Below the pieces are notes generated by a model. That model worked only from the letters and a program-made list of their open reading frames with translations, ran no database searches and was not told the DNA's origin. This document shows, piece after piece, positions 35,894 through 47,095 of a DNA stretch of 64,000 nucleotides. Position 1 is the first letter of the stretch, and every line of letters starts with the position of its first letter. Location of the stretch: the NCBI GenBank assembly GCA_020631735.1, contig CM036158.1, positions 81,087,447 to 81,151,446 on the forward strand, in the 5' to 3' direction. A program made the translations under genes and the position numbers. Source of the stretch: Saccharum officinarum. Lineage: Eukaryota > Streptophyta > Magnoliopsida > Poales > Poaceae.

Positions 35894-35950
35894 ACCGTTA
35901 TGCTATGAACAGTGTTTTTAACGGTTATTTTCTGAAGCCATCTATATATA
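35894..35950 (+). promoter_or_regulatory. Candidate promoter of the antisense gene
   Basis: TATATATA at 35943-35950 lies about 230 bp upstream of the antisense gene's ATG and inside the element, just beyond the 3' LTR. Upstream is a 7-bp inverted repeat, ACCGTTA (35894-35900) and TAACGGT (35919-35925). Both halves contain the AACGG core recognised by MYB-type factors in general. A 3' splice-like TATTCAG directly before the ATG suggests a 5'-UTR intron. This is prediction from motifs only. Confidence 0.5.
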
Positions 35951-36178
35951 CTGCGTTGTGTTCCCTTCTTTAGGGTACGCGATCGAAGACGGGGATGTGC
36001 CGCTGAAATTTTAAGTTTCCGCGAAGTCGGTTTTCGTCGAAGTTACTTTATTCTTTCGTTTCTTCTTTTGTTGCGAATGTAATTTTTCTGAGGTTAATGT
36101 TTTTTAGTTTATGTTTTGTACTTTCATATGCTTATTTGTGTTTGTATATTGTTTTGTATATATATATATAGTATTCAG

Positions 36179-39100
36179 ATGTCAGACATGGAGAAGAATG
36201 CTTCTAAAAATTCACCAGCTGAATCTGAGCATTCTGTTTCTGATGAAGATTTGTCTAATGTTTCTGCATCGGAGTCGGAGCTTGTTGGTGATGATACGAA
36301 GTCTCTGAACTTTGGAAAATCCTTGTTTGATGAATCTGAATTGCAGTGGATGGTAAAAAAATAGAATGCTTGAAAAAGCTGATGTTAGATTACCTCCGCA
36401 GAATGAGACAATTCCTAGGCCAGAACCTGATGAATGTGTTGTGTTTCGTGACTATTTTGCGGCTGGTTTTCGTATGCCATGTCAAGATTTTGTTGAAGAA
36501 ATTCTGAAAGCTTATAACATTGAGATGTATCATTTGACTCCAAATGGTATAGTAAAAATCACTCTTTTTATTTGGGCAGTGAAATCTCAGAGAGGAAATC
36601 TAGATATTAGAGCTTTTTGTTCTATTCATGAGATGCATACACAACTTCGGAGTAAAATGGTTGATGGAAAAAGTGTCATCAAATATTTTGGATGTTGTAG
36701 TTTTAAGCCAGCTCGTGGTGCTAAACAGATAGCTCCTGCTTCAAAAAATAAGTGGGTTGAAAATTGGTATCGCTATTGGTTTTATCATAAAGTTCCTTTG
36801 GTTGAAGAGAAGAATCAAGCTAACAGAGTTGTTAGAAGATATCATTTGGCTGCAAGGATGCACAAGAACAGTTTTGTCTATAAACCTAAATTTCAAAGTT
36901 CAAGAAGTTCTAAATCTTGTGAGAAGTTTTATAAGGTTGCTGCAAGTATGCAAAGTGCTCGAGATCTTTGCGAAGAGTATATTGCTGCTCGGATTTGGCC
37001 TTTAAGAAAGGTTGGAGCTTTGTTCGATTTCATGAAAAGGTGGTCAGAGGGAAAACTTATATCTTTCCAGATAATGAAGTTTTTCATCCAAAGAAGTATA
37101 CCGAAGACAAAGAATTTATTTCTGCTGTTGAAATTAAAGCTGTTGAAATTCTTGGGAAATTTTTGAAGAAAGAAAAAGATCTGATGGATAAAATCCTTGG
37201 TTCAGATTATAAGAGACTGAATAGAGTTTTTGATATTGCTTAGATAGAATATGGTGAAAGGCCAGCTCCTGCTTATGCTAGAAGTGCGAAGCCTAGTGTC
37301 GATAATGTTACTAGGAAAAAGAGGGGTGGGCCTCCGCTTACTAAAAAAGTTTTAAAGAAGAAAGCGAAGACTGCTGATTTTTCTGATTCTGAATTGTCAG
37401 AAAGTTTTGTTGATGAAGCTTTGAAGAAAATGTCTTGTGATGATGAGGCGAGAATGTTTAGTTTAGTTTTTTATTCTAGTAGGTTGACTCCTCCTATGTT
37501 GACTCCACTTGATAACTATTTTCAGAATTTGATGGCCAACATTTCCCATGGTGGTGTTGCTGAAGCTATCTTGACTTCATCACAACAAAATATTGGTGAA
37601 GATATTATTTCTGATCCAGTTAATCTGGTTTCTTCTCCGGTTACTATGGCCGCCACTATTGGTGGTTCACAAGAAGAAGGTGAGGTGTTGGCTTCGCAGG
37701 AGACTGCTAGGCCATCCTCTCAAAGATTTTCTGTTAAAACTCCCCGAGATGAGCCAGGAAATTTTGGTGATGAGATTGAAGCTGTAATTTTGTCTGGAGC
37801 TGCTAATTTAGGTTGTGAAGTTTTAGAGAATGTTTTACGGGTATAACAAGATGCTACAGTTGGTGGTGAAAAGGGTGCTTCTGAAGTTGTTGTGCCTGGT
37901 GCGAAGGCACAAAAAATTAAGGGTACCACAACTCTCGCCCTTGATTTTGATGAATCTGATGATGAAGTTTATGACGAGGAGGCTGAACATGACCGTGTTT
38001 CTCATCTTTCTGAGTCTACTATCAATGTGATTACTGGTGAGAGGGTGTCCTTCCAGCTTGAAAAGGCTGTTTCTATAGGTGATTTTTTTACTTCGCGTAT
38101 TTTTGTTTTGTTTGTCTTCTTGTAATTCTTGTTGTTTGTCTTCGCAGAGAAATTTTTCCCTGATTCTTCTTCTCAGAGGGAGGCAACTGTTGATATTAGA
38201 AAGATGAAAGAAGTTGCCCAGGAACCTGTGACTCCATCTGAAGTTTTGGAAACAGTTCCTGATGGTGTAAATCTTGAAGCTTATAAACGTTGTATGGAAT
38301 ACTGCCAGGCTCAAGGTGTGAACTTAGATACTTTCAAATTTGTTGGGATTGGTTTGGACAAACTTCGTATTATACCGAAGAAACCAGAATTAATGTTGTC
38401 AAAGTGCATTGATGATGCCTTCGCAGTTCCTGATGCGGAGGCCGAACTCGTTGGCAAATCTTCGCTTGAGTTGGCGGATGCCAGTGTTTCCATTATTTAC
38501 AAGGTTCGATCATTTTGACTGTTCATCTTCATTGCGTAAAAAAATTTAGATTTGTTATTTCGATTTGTAATATATTTTTGACTTTATATGTAGAATGCAC
38601 TTTTGCAAAGGAGTTTACGTAAGTCGATTGAAGATGATGCAAAAAATGCTACACTTTATATGGAGTCTAGATGTATTTCTGTCGGAGCTAAACTTGAAAC
38701 GAAGACTGAAGAATACGATAATTTGAAGAAAGATCTTGAGAAAGTTGTGAGAGAGAAGAATTATCTTGAGAAAAAATCTCTTGAAAAGGATCAGAATTTT
38801 CATAATAAGTGCAATCGCTTGTGGGAACTTTGCAAAAATTGCTATGATAAATTTGGTGCGAAGCCAGAAGATCCTTGTTGGGAGGTTGGAGAATTTGATC
38901 CGTTCTTTGCTTGGCTTTGTCGCCAATATGAAGATTTGCCTACTGTTTTACAGACTTCTGCTGATTTGAGCTGTATGTATTCAAGTCGTGCCATTTTTCA
39001 CTTGATGAAGGAGGCTAATGATCCCTTGTATGAAAAACTATATGATCAAAGTTACAGGTTTCCGTTAGTGGAATCTCTTAACCAAGTTTCTTCTCGTACT

Positions 39101-39936
39101 CAAATGCTTTGCAAGAAGTATTTTCATGAATACTAGAACCAAGGTGGAAGAGAGCATGCCTTCATGAAAGCCAAGCAAAAGATGGAAAAAGTATGTTATC
39201 TATATGTGATTTTGATTCATTGTTTTTTTCTTGTGTTTTTTCTTATCTATTGTTTTATTTTATTTTGTAGCAGCTTGAAAAGAGAATTGCTTCTAATGTG
39301 GAGGTAGAGAGGAGGCAAGAAAGAATTGAACAAGAGAGGGCGAGGGACGATGATGCTCGTGATCATGTACTTTAGTTTGTCATAGTTTAGATTTTAGCTT
39401 CGAGGGGTGAGGTTTTAAAAATCTTTTAACGTTTTTGTAAATGTTTAACTTTGGACAGGATGGAGTTATGGTTATGCCCTTGTTAATGTGTAAAGGTAAC
39501 TTTGTTGCTGAGCCTTCTTTATGGTTGGAGTATGCTACTGAAGAAGCAAAATCTTCTTTTGATGTGTTTGTGAAACGTAAGCAAACATAAATTTTGTTGT
39601 TTGTGGTTTTTTTATATATATTTTCCTGATGGGATGTGCTTGTTTCTAGAATTTGAGAATGATTTCTCTATTGCTAAAAATGAGAGATGTTTGCCTCGTG
39701 TTGTTGATTGCAGCAAATTTTCTCAGGTATTTGTGCTTATGTTGTGATGTGGAGACATTTGTAAAGCAAATTTTGATGGCATTTTTCTTGTGTGTTTTCA
39801 GTCTTCGTGTTCAAGTGCTTCGCCGAGCTATATTTCTGAAGACTATCTTAGTTCGGAGGTTGATCATTTTTTAGATAGAGTTGTTGAAGATTTGATTGAT
39901 GAAGCAGCAGCTATTGTTGCTTCAGAAAATATTTGA
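36179..39936 (+). pseudogene. Seven-exon antisense gene of the Tat element
   Basis: Exons: 36179-38078, 38148-38503, 38594-39190, 39271-39366, 39459-39576, 39650-39726 and 39802-39936. The six introns of 69-92 nt are T-rich, start GT and end AG, and the frame carries through every junction (phases 1, 0, 0, 0, 1, 0). Product: an acidic Ser-rich N-terminus. Next a globular domain (VVFRDYFAAGFRMP, HLTPNGIVKITLFIW, ENWYRYWFYHK) that I recognise as the 'putative gypsy type transposon' (Transposase_28-like) family. Then an acidic low-complexity middle, a Lys/Glu coiled coil (about 38640-38830) and an acidic C-terminus. Function unknown. Breaks: frameshifts in the A run near 36357 and at about 37006, and stops at 37241 (TAG), 37844 (TAA) and 39134 (TAG), all CAR-to-TAR in context. 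Antisense ORFs of this kind are known in Tat elements. Confidence 0.82.
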
Positions 39937-40294
39937 TATGTATATTTGTTGACACAATAATTGTTTTTATGTGTGTATTTGTGTAGACATTTTTATGTAA
40001 TATGATTTATTAAGTGAAATGAATGATGTTCCCTTATTTTTTAGCGAAGGTGAAACACAGCTTTTTAATTTTTTATTAAGCGAAGGCAATGCATAGACTT
40101 TGTTATTTTGTGAAGACATACTCTTAAGTGAAGGCAGTGTGTTGACTTCGTATTTGGTGAAGTCAGATTTTTCCTTGGTGAATCTGAAAACATCGTTCCC
40201 TTACTTTTAAATGAAGGCAATGCATAGGCTTCGTATTTTGTGAAATCAAATTTTGCCTTAGTAAATTTGAAAACACCATCCCCTCACTTTTTAA
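39937..40294 (+). repeat. Degenerate start of the 85-bp array
   Basis: After the antisense gene's TGA comes AT-rich DNA that could hold its polyadenylation site. From about 40044, diverged copies of the array core (GCGAAGG, AAGTGAAGG, AATGAAGG at about 40044, 40081, 40130 and 40211) lead into the regular repeat. Confidence 0.55.
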
Positions 40295-40719
40295 GCGAAG
40301 GTGATGAATTGACTTCGTTATTTTCTAAAATCAAATTTCACTTAGGTAAATTTGAAAACACCGTCCCCTCACTTTTTAAGTGAAGGCGATGAATTGACTT
40401 TGTATTTTGTGAAATTAAATTTCACTTTAGGTAAATTTGAAAACACCGCCCCCTTACTTTTTAAGCGAAGGCGATGAATTGACTTCGTATTTTGTGAAAT
40501 CAAATTTCACTTTAGGTAAATTTGAAAACACCGTCCCCTTACTTTTTAAGCGAAGGCGATGAATTGACTTCGTATTTTGTGAAATCAAATTTCACTTTAG
40601 GTAAATTTAAAAACACCGTCCCCTTACTTTTTAAGCGAAGGCGATGAATTGACTTCGTATTTTATGAAATCAAATTTTTACCTTAGTGTTGAAGTCAAAG
40701 TTTACCTGACTTCATTTTT
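40295..40719. repeat. 85-bp tandem array
   Basis: The core TTTTTAAGCGAAGG recurs with its G at 40295, 40380, 40465, 40550 and 40635, an exact 85-bp period. Units contain GACTTCGTATTTTGTGAAAT and AAACACCGTCCCCTTACTT. It lies in the non-coding stretch between the convergent ends of the antisense gene and pol. Confidence 0.9.
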
Positions 40720-40770
40720 AAAGTTAAAATTTACCTCAGTGAATTTGAAAATATTATTCGCTCTTTCTGG

Positions 40771-41309
40771 CGAAGATAACATGCAGACTTCATTTTCAAA
40801 GTCAAAATTTACCTTAGTGAATTTGAAATATTATTCACTCTTTCTGGCGAAGATAACATGCAGACTTCATTTTTGAAGTCAAAATTCACCTTAGTGAATT
40901 TGAAATATTATTCGCTCTTTCTAGCGAAGATAACATGCAGACTTCATTTTTGAAGTCAAAATTCACCTTAGTGAATTTGAAATATTGTTCGCTCTTTCTG
41001 GCGAAGATAACATGTAGACTTCTTTTTTGAAGTCAAAATTCACCTTAGTGAATTTGAAATATTGTTCGCTCTTTCTGGCGAAGATAACATGCAGACTTCT
41101 TTTTTGAAGTCAAAATTCACCTTAGTGAATTTGAAATATTGTTCGCTCTTTCTAGCGAAGATAACATGCAGACTTCTTTTTTGAAGTCAAAATTCACCTT
41201 AGTGAATTTGAAATATTATTCGCTCTTTTTGGCGAAGATAACATGCAGACTTCATTTTTGAAGTTAAAATTCACCTTAGTGAATATATTTTATGATTCTT
41301 TTGATAGGT
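40771..41309. repeat. 77-bp tandem array
   Basis: CGAAGATAAC recurs at 40771, 40848, 40925, 41002, 41079, 41156 and 41233, seven units with an exact 77-bp period. Units contain GACTTC, GAAGTCAAAATTCACCTTAG and TATTCGCTCTTTCT. The unit aligns with the 85-bp unit (GACTTC...GAA.TCAAA.TTCAC.TTAG..AA.TTTGAAA), so both arrays probably arose from one monomer. Confidence 0.92.
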
Positions 41310-41603
41310 TAGCATCGTTTTTTGCTTGTTCGAATAATGATGCTACCTACTTTGGGTGTTTTACCGATACATGAGTATATTTAAAGTATACTCTTCGGCC
41401 GTTGATAAGATTGTTTTTAGGGGAACTAGCTTTCTCATTTATACTTTGATGAGAATTTACAATGGAGACTGCCTCGTTAAAAAACCACTCACCCTGCGAA
41501 GGGTTCCCCTTGAGTGGAAAAAGAGTGCAGCTCATTTACATTTGAATTGAAATTTTTCAGAATGTAAAAGCTAATCTATTTTGTACAAAGATGAAAACAA
41601 ATT
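41310..41603 (-). other. Spacer between the arrays and the pol stop
   Basis: About 300 bp of non-coding Tat sequence, with no repeat and no credible ORF. It would form the start of the element's long 3' untranslated region. Confidence 0.5.
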
Positions 41604-42790
41604 CTAGGGATAGTATCTTTGTAAGTCTTGAATATTGAATGTGTGATCAATTTCCTTCCCACTCATGTCTGCTAGGTGAAATGCTCTTGGCTTGTTGGTT
41701 CTTATGATGAGGAACGGTCCTTCCCATTTTTGCTGAAATTTTCCGACTGTGTCTTCATTTCTTTTTCTTTTCAAGACAAAGTCTCCTGTTGATAATTGTC
41801 TTGGTTTGACTTTCTTATTGTACCAACTTTCTGTTTCCTTTTGATATTTCTCAAGATTCTAAATCGCCTTCATTCTTTCTTCCTCTAGTAAATCTTTGCT
41901 TGTCATTTGTTAGTCTTCATCTATTATTTCAATATTTGTTCTTGGTCCTTGAAATTGTATCTCTTCAAGCGTCATCGCTTCTTCTCCATAAAGTAATTTG
42001 AAAGGGGAGAAGTTTGTTGATCTTGAAACTGTGGTGTTATGTACCCAAACAACTTTAGGTAACTCATCCATCCATTAGCCTTTTGATAGCCCCACGAGGC
42101 ATTTTGATATTCCTATGCATATAATTCCATTTGCTCGTTCGACTGCACCGTTTGACTGTGGGTGTTTTACTAATGCGAAACATAATTGAATTCCCAGACT
42201 TTCACAATACTCTCTAAAATTTTGGCTATCAAATTGAGTTCCATTATCTACTGTTATGTGCCTTGGAACTCTGAAACGACAAATGATGTTTTGCCAAAGA
42301 AATTTCTTCATTGTGAAAGATGACATGTTTGTCACTGGTTTAGCTTCGATCCACTTAGTGAAATATTCCACTGCCACTACTGCATATTAAAGGTTTCCTT
42401 ATGTTGTAGGTAGCTTTCCAATGATGTCAATTCCTCATCTCGCCAATGGCCAAGTTGGTTCTATTGTTTGTAGATTTGTTGCTAGAGCTTTTACTTTGCT
42501 TGCAGACATTTGGCAATTATGGCAAGATTTGACAATTTCTTTGCTGTCATTTTGGGCTGATGGCCAATAAAATCCGTGACAGAATGCTTTTTCTGCCATT
42601 GTTCTTGCTCCAGGATATGTGCCGCAAATTCCTTTATGTATTTGTGATAGTAGCTTTTTTCCCTCTTCTACTGATATACATTTGAGTAATGGTGCACATC
42701 TTCCTTGTTTGTATAGCTGATTGTTGATGATCTTGTAATTTCTTGTTCTTTGCTTCATTCTTATGTTATTGACTTCATTTTCAGGCTCAT
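41604..42790 (-). pseudogene. Tat integrase, broken
   Basis: A zinc-binding part (HGFYWP, CHNCQMS, about 42600-42510) is followed by the core: first Asp in GIDIIGKLP (near 42420), second in TVDNGTQF and the Glu in VERANGI. The C-terminal part has LLYGEEA and the WEGPF...KPRAF...DMSGKEI region, ending at TAG 41606-41604. Stops lie near 42390-42435 and at about 42075. Breaks fit CAG or TGG transitions. No chromodomain is seen, as expected for Tat. Confidence 0.88.
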
Positions 42791-43356
42791 AGTGCCCACG
42801 AAGGTAAGCCATAATTGGGGCTCTCCAGTCTTCACTTTGTATTATATGGACTTCTCTAGGTGTAGCTTGCACTGCTTTGATGGATGCTTGTTTCAAGATT
42901 TGATAGAAAACATCTTGAGGGAGACTTGAATTTTGTGCTGTAGCTTTTGCTAGTTCGTCTGCATCTGAATTGTCATTTCTTGAGATGTTTTTGACTGTGA
43001 AACCTTCAAAATGTTTCTCTTGATCTCTGAGAAATTGCAAGTATTTTGCTAATTCTGGATCTCTTGCTTTGTAGTCTTTTTCAATGTGTCCTGCAACAAT
43101 TTGCGAATCTGTTTTGATTACCAATCTTTGGATTCCCATTGCTTTTGCTTTGCGAAGTCCCAGTAAAACGGTTTCGTATTCTGTTATGTTGTTTGTACAC
43201 TAAAATTCTAGTCTTGCAGCATATTTCATCTTTATGCTTGAAGGTGAGGTGATTATTGCAGCTGCTCCAGCCCCTGCGAAGCCCCATGCGCCATCGCAAT
43301 ATATTGTCCATTCTGGTTGTTTCTTGTCTTCTCTTGAACTTTAGGAGGGTGTCCAA
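42435..43356 (-). pseudogene. Second (archaeal-type) RNase H and linker
   Basis: YCDGAWGFAGAGAAAI (near 43310-43260), TEYETVLLGLRKA with a stop upstream of it, KTDSQIVAGHI and the Asp in DNSDADELA mark an archaeal-type RNase H following the ordinary Gypsy RNase H. This duplication is a hallmark of Tat elements. A TAG near 43200 and a frame change near 43140 break it. Downstream it runs into the integrase zinc-binding region. Confidence 0.82.
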
Positions 43357-43519
43357 TCTGCTATGAAGTCTGCTAGGACTTAGGATTTTATTGATGTTCT
43401 TTTTTCAAATTATATAAAATGTTGAGATAATTCTGCTGTCCATTTTCCTAGTCTTCCTATTGTTCTGCAACTTTGTAATACTTCTTTCAGAGGGTAATTT
43501 GTGAGAACTCTGATTTTGT

Positions 43520-44965
43520 GGGCCTAAAAGTAGTGCTTCAACTTTCTTGATGCTGTTAAAACTGTGTATGCGATTTTCTCAATCTCAGAGTAGTATACTT
43601 TTGATCCAGATAATGCTTCTGAAACATAGTAGACTAGTACTTGATATTTTGAATGATTTGTTTCTTGTTCTTGGACTAGTACTGCACTTACTGCTATTTC
43701 TCTGACTGAGACATATAATAGCAAATCTGCTCCTGGTGTTGGTGAAATCAATGTGTTTGGCTGTAGTAGATATTTTTTTATCTCTTCAAATGCATGTTGC
43801 TGCGAAGGTCCCCATACGAAGTCTCTTTTGGATCCTTTGAGTACCTGAAATATTGGTAAGCTTCGTTCTGCTGATTTTGAGATGAATCTGTTTAAAGCTG
43901 CAAGTCTTCCAGTCAGTTTTTGAACATCTTTTATATTTTCAGGAATTCTCATGTTCAAAATTGCTTGAACTTTGTCTGGGTTTGAATCTATCCCTTTTGC
44001 TGATACAATGCAGCCTAAAATTTTTCCTTTCTATACTCTGAAGGTACATTTTTCGGGATTTAGTTTCAAATTTCCTTTTCTCAGATTTGAGAATGTTTCT
44101 TGAAGGTCTTGAATATGATCTTGTCTTTTCTTGCTCTTGACAACTATGTCGTCGACATAAGCTAGCAAGTTTTTGCCAATCTGACTTTTGAGCACTGTTG
44201 AAGTCATCCTGACAAATGTTGTGCCTGCATTGCGAAGCCCCTCTGCCATTCTTATAAAGCAGTATGTTCCAAATGGTGTGATGAAACTTGTAAATTCTTC
44301 ATCTTCTTTTCTCATCCAGATTTAATGATATCCTGAGAAACAATCTAGGAAACTTAGCATTTCACTTCTAGCTGCTTGATCAACTAGTGTGTCGATTCTT
44401 GGTAGTGGGAAATTATCTTTTGGGCATGCTTTATTGAGATCTGTAAAATCGATACACATTCACCATTTTTCATTTTTTTCTTGACTATGACGATATTTGC
44501 TAGCCAAGTTGTGAATTGGATTTCTCTTATAACTTTAGCATCTAGCAACCTGTGGACTTCGGCTTTTGCAGCTTGTATTCTGTCTTCAGCTAATTTTCTC
44601 AGTTTTTGCTTTTTGGGTCTGCAATTTTGATTGATGTCGAGTTTGTGCTCAATTATATCTCTACTGACTCCTAAATCATTAGATGTCCATGCGAAGACAT
44701 CTTTGTTACTTTGAAGAAATTCTATGAGTCTATTTTCTTCTTCTTGAGAAAGTCCTGTCCCTATGATTACTTGTTTGTCTGGGACTAATGAGTCAAGGGG
44801 TACTTTCTTTGTTTCTTCGACTGCTTGAGCTTTTTCTTGTGGCTTCGCATTTTCTGTTTCTTCTTTCTCTTCTTCTTTGATTGTATGAATATTTTTCCGA
44901 CCAGGAGTGTATTTTTTCAATGTTTCTTGCTTCAGTTTGATCTCCATGGACTGTGATAACTCCAT
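43520..44965 (-). pseudogene. Tat reverse transcriptase and first RNase H, broken
   Basis: The RT begins in the ORF 44965-44384 (KLDINQNCRP, KVIREIQFTTWLANIVIVKK). A frameshift near 44470 and stops near 44320 and 44030 follow. The catalytic YVDD is intact at 44148-44159. The first RNase H (43958-43524) has LLLYVSVREIAVSAVLVQ, where the usual catalytic Asp of the 'YV/LS' motif is not obvious, and KVYYSEIEKIAY. Family role: reverse transcription and RNA removal. Confidence 0.88.
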
Positions 44966-45953
44966 TTATTGCAGGCATCTTCATACATAAGTAAGAGTAG
45001 CTTATTACTGCTTCAAATGCATTCAGAGTTCCCCTTCCAAAAAGTGCATTATAGGGATAATGGATGTCCACCACATCAAATGCAATTTGCTCTGTTCTTG
45101 CATTGTTTACTGTTCCAAATGATACAGGAAGAACTATTCTTCCTATTGAGTGAATTGGCTTCCCACCGAAGCCGTAGAGTGGGTGCTCAGCTCTTCCTAA
45201 AAGTTTGCGATCAATTTTCATGGCATCAATTGTTGTTGCGAATATAATGTCTGCAGAACTTCTACCGTCAACTAAAATTTTTGAGACAGCCCATCCATCA
45301 ATATTTGCTTCAACTACCATTGCATCCATGTGTGGATAGTCTTTCAGTTGCAAATCTTTTTCTGAGAATGTGATTGGTAGATGAGACCATCTTGTCTTTT
45401 TGTATGGGCCTTCTGTTGAGATAGAGTTTACTCTTCGAAAGTAATTCTTCTTTTGATTGTTGTTTTCATGATCAATACTGTTTCCTCCAATGATTGTCAT
45501 GATTCTTCCTTTGCTTGCCATTGAAGTTGATGGAGAGTTGTCTTGTATGTTGTTCCCTTGTGGATTGCTATTTGCCACAGAGGATTCAGGCTGTATTTGA
45601 ATATTTGTTTGTTGTTGATTTTGCCTCCATTGATTTGGGTCGTATATTGCTACTGGTCCATAGCTATATGATGATGGGCCTAGGATCATTGCTTGGGAGT
45701 GTCCAAACTGAATTGGGTAATAAGAGTTTTGTTGGCCTTGAATCATATGATTGACAGCTTTTGATTGACTTGAGATTTTGTTTTCTTCTTGTATTTCTTC
45801 GATGCTTTTATTTACTTTTGGACACATTTTTGATGTGTGTCCAGCCCCTTTGCCATGAATGATGCAATACATGTCTTCCGGTCTTAGGGGTGTTCTTCCT
45901 CTTCCTCGTCCTCCTCTTCCTCTTGAATTGAAGCCACCTCTTTTGAATGTCAT
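44793..45953 (-). pseudogene. Tat gag C-terminus and protease
   Basis: An Arg/Gly-rich start (RGGRGRGR) is followed by an unusual zinc knuckle-like CIIHGKGAGHTSKMC (CX2HX5HX4C). A long Gln/Asn/Ser-rich linker follows, then an aspartic protease with LVDGRSSAD (the usual Gly after DG is Arg), LYGFGG and the GRGTLNAFEAV flap region. The ORF is the longest intact one in the element (386 codons). It overlaps the RT start, with a frameshift near 44960. Confidence 0.85.
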
Positions 45954-47038
45954 TTGGTTGTACTGACTGTTGTATTGATTTTGAGGTTGAAAATTTGTTT
46001 CAGTAGTTGAATTGTTGTTTTCAACTTGATTGACTTGGGTGAAGTGTCTTCGCTCATAGTTGTTTTGCTTTGGGGATGAAAATTGCTGCTTTTTTTATTT
46101 CTGAAGCTGTTTTCTTCCTCAATTCTTTTTCTATAATCTTCATCGGACTTGCAGTACTTTTGGATTTCTTTGTAAAGTTGAGCCAGTGAAGTTGGCTTTT
46201 CTCGAGTAAGGTGTGCTGCACATTGTCCTGCCCGAAGTCCCTTGATTGCTGCAATTATGACAACTTCATCTGGGATATTTGTGATTTGAGATTTGATTTG
46301 AATGAATCTCTTGTAATATTGACTTAGAGGTTCTTTGGGCTATTGTTTGCAGTTGAATAAATCCATGTCTGTAAGACCAGTTGGTTGAAATCCTTGGAAG
46401 TCAACAAGTAGATTTGTCTTTAATTGTTCCCATGAATGTATGGATCTTGCTTTTAGAGATGAATAACATTGTTGTGCTAGACCTTTTACTGCCATGACAA
46501 GTGACTTTGCAAGTGTGGTTTCATCCCCACCACCTATAATTACTGTAGCTTCAAAACTCATTAAGAATTGCCTTGGATCTGATTCACCACCGAATGTTGG
46601 TATCATGTTGAATTTGTACCCTATAGGCCATTGAGCTAGCTGCAAATTTGTTAATTGTGGGGAGCTTGTATCAATTGATATGAATGATTTCTGAATATTT
46701 CTCTCTTGAGAGATTCTTGTTGCTGGATGCGATTCTTCTTGATTCATAACTTCATGATTTGCATTTTGCAGTTGCTCGTTTAAATTGCGAAGGGTAACTT
46801 TAGCCTCTTCTATTCTTTGTTTGAGTGTCTTTTCTCGTGCTCTTGCGCGACATTCTTCAAGTTCTTTTTGCCTTTGTAAAACTTGTTCTTCAAGTTCTTT
46901 GAGTCTTTGTTCTTCAGCTTCGCCCGTTCTTGAAGAGTTTGCACCTTGAGAGACTTCTTTTGTAAGACCTCTGTCTTCTCTGGGAGGTTGTTTGTCTTCA
47001 GTTTCTTCATTGATGGTCTTCTTGTTTGGTCTTGCCAT
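45954..47038 (-). pseudogene. Tat gag, N-terminal and central part
   Basis: The likely start is the ATG at 47038-47036 (MARPNKKT), in the same frame as an upstream ATG at 47080. The N-terminal third is a Lys/Glu/Gln coiled coil (about 46980-46760). The capsid-like domain has WPIGYKFNMIPTFGG, the DPRQFLMSFEA block and the W-E-Q-L-K-T segment. A TAG at 46340-46338 interrupts it. The frame continues with PLSQYYKRF and then shifts in an A run near 46094 before the Arg/Gly-rich part at 45953. Confidence 0.85.
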
Positions 47039-47080
47039 TTTATTTCTTGTGGTCATGAAGATCTTTAGATGCATGCACAA

Positions 47081-47095
47081 ACGGTGGGCACCAGA
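47081..47095 (-). other. Primer-binding site of the Tat element
   Basis: The element strand reads TCTGGTGCCCACCGT directly after the 5' LTR. TGGTGCCC is a plausible tRNA 3'-end complement, but I cannot assign the tRNA with confidence. Confidence 0.65.

Noticed and set aside
40649..40876. 75-codon plus-strand ORF
   Set aside because: It lies inside the tandem arrays and is repeat-derived.
40295..41309. CRISPR-like regular repeats
   Set aside because: The units are contiguous tandem repeats without variable spacers, in plant nuclear DNA.
47081..47095. tRNA-like match at the Tat primer site
   Set aside because: It is only a primer-binding site; no tRNA fold surrounds it. The same applies to 17781-17793 and 33087-33099.
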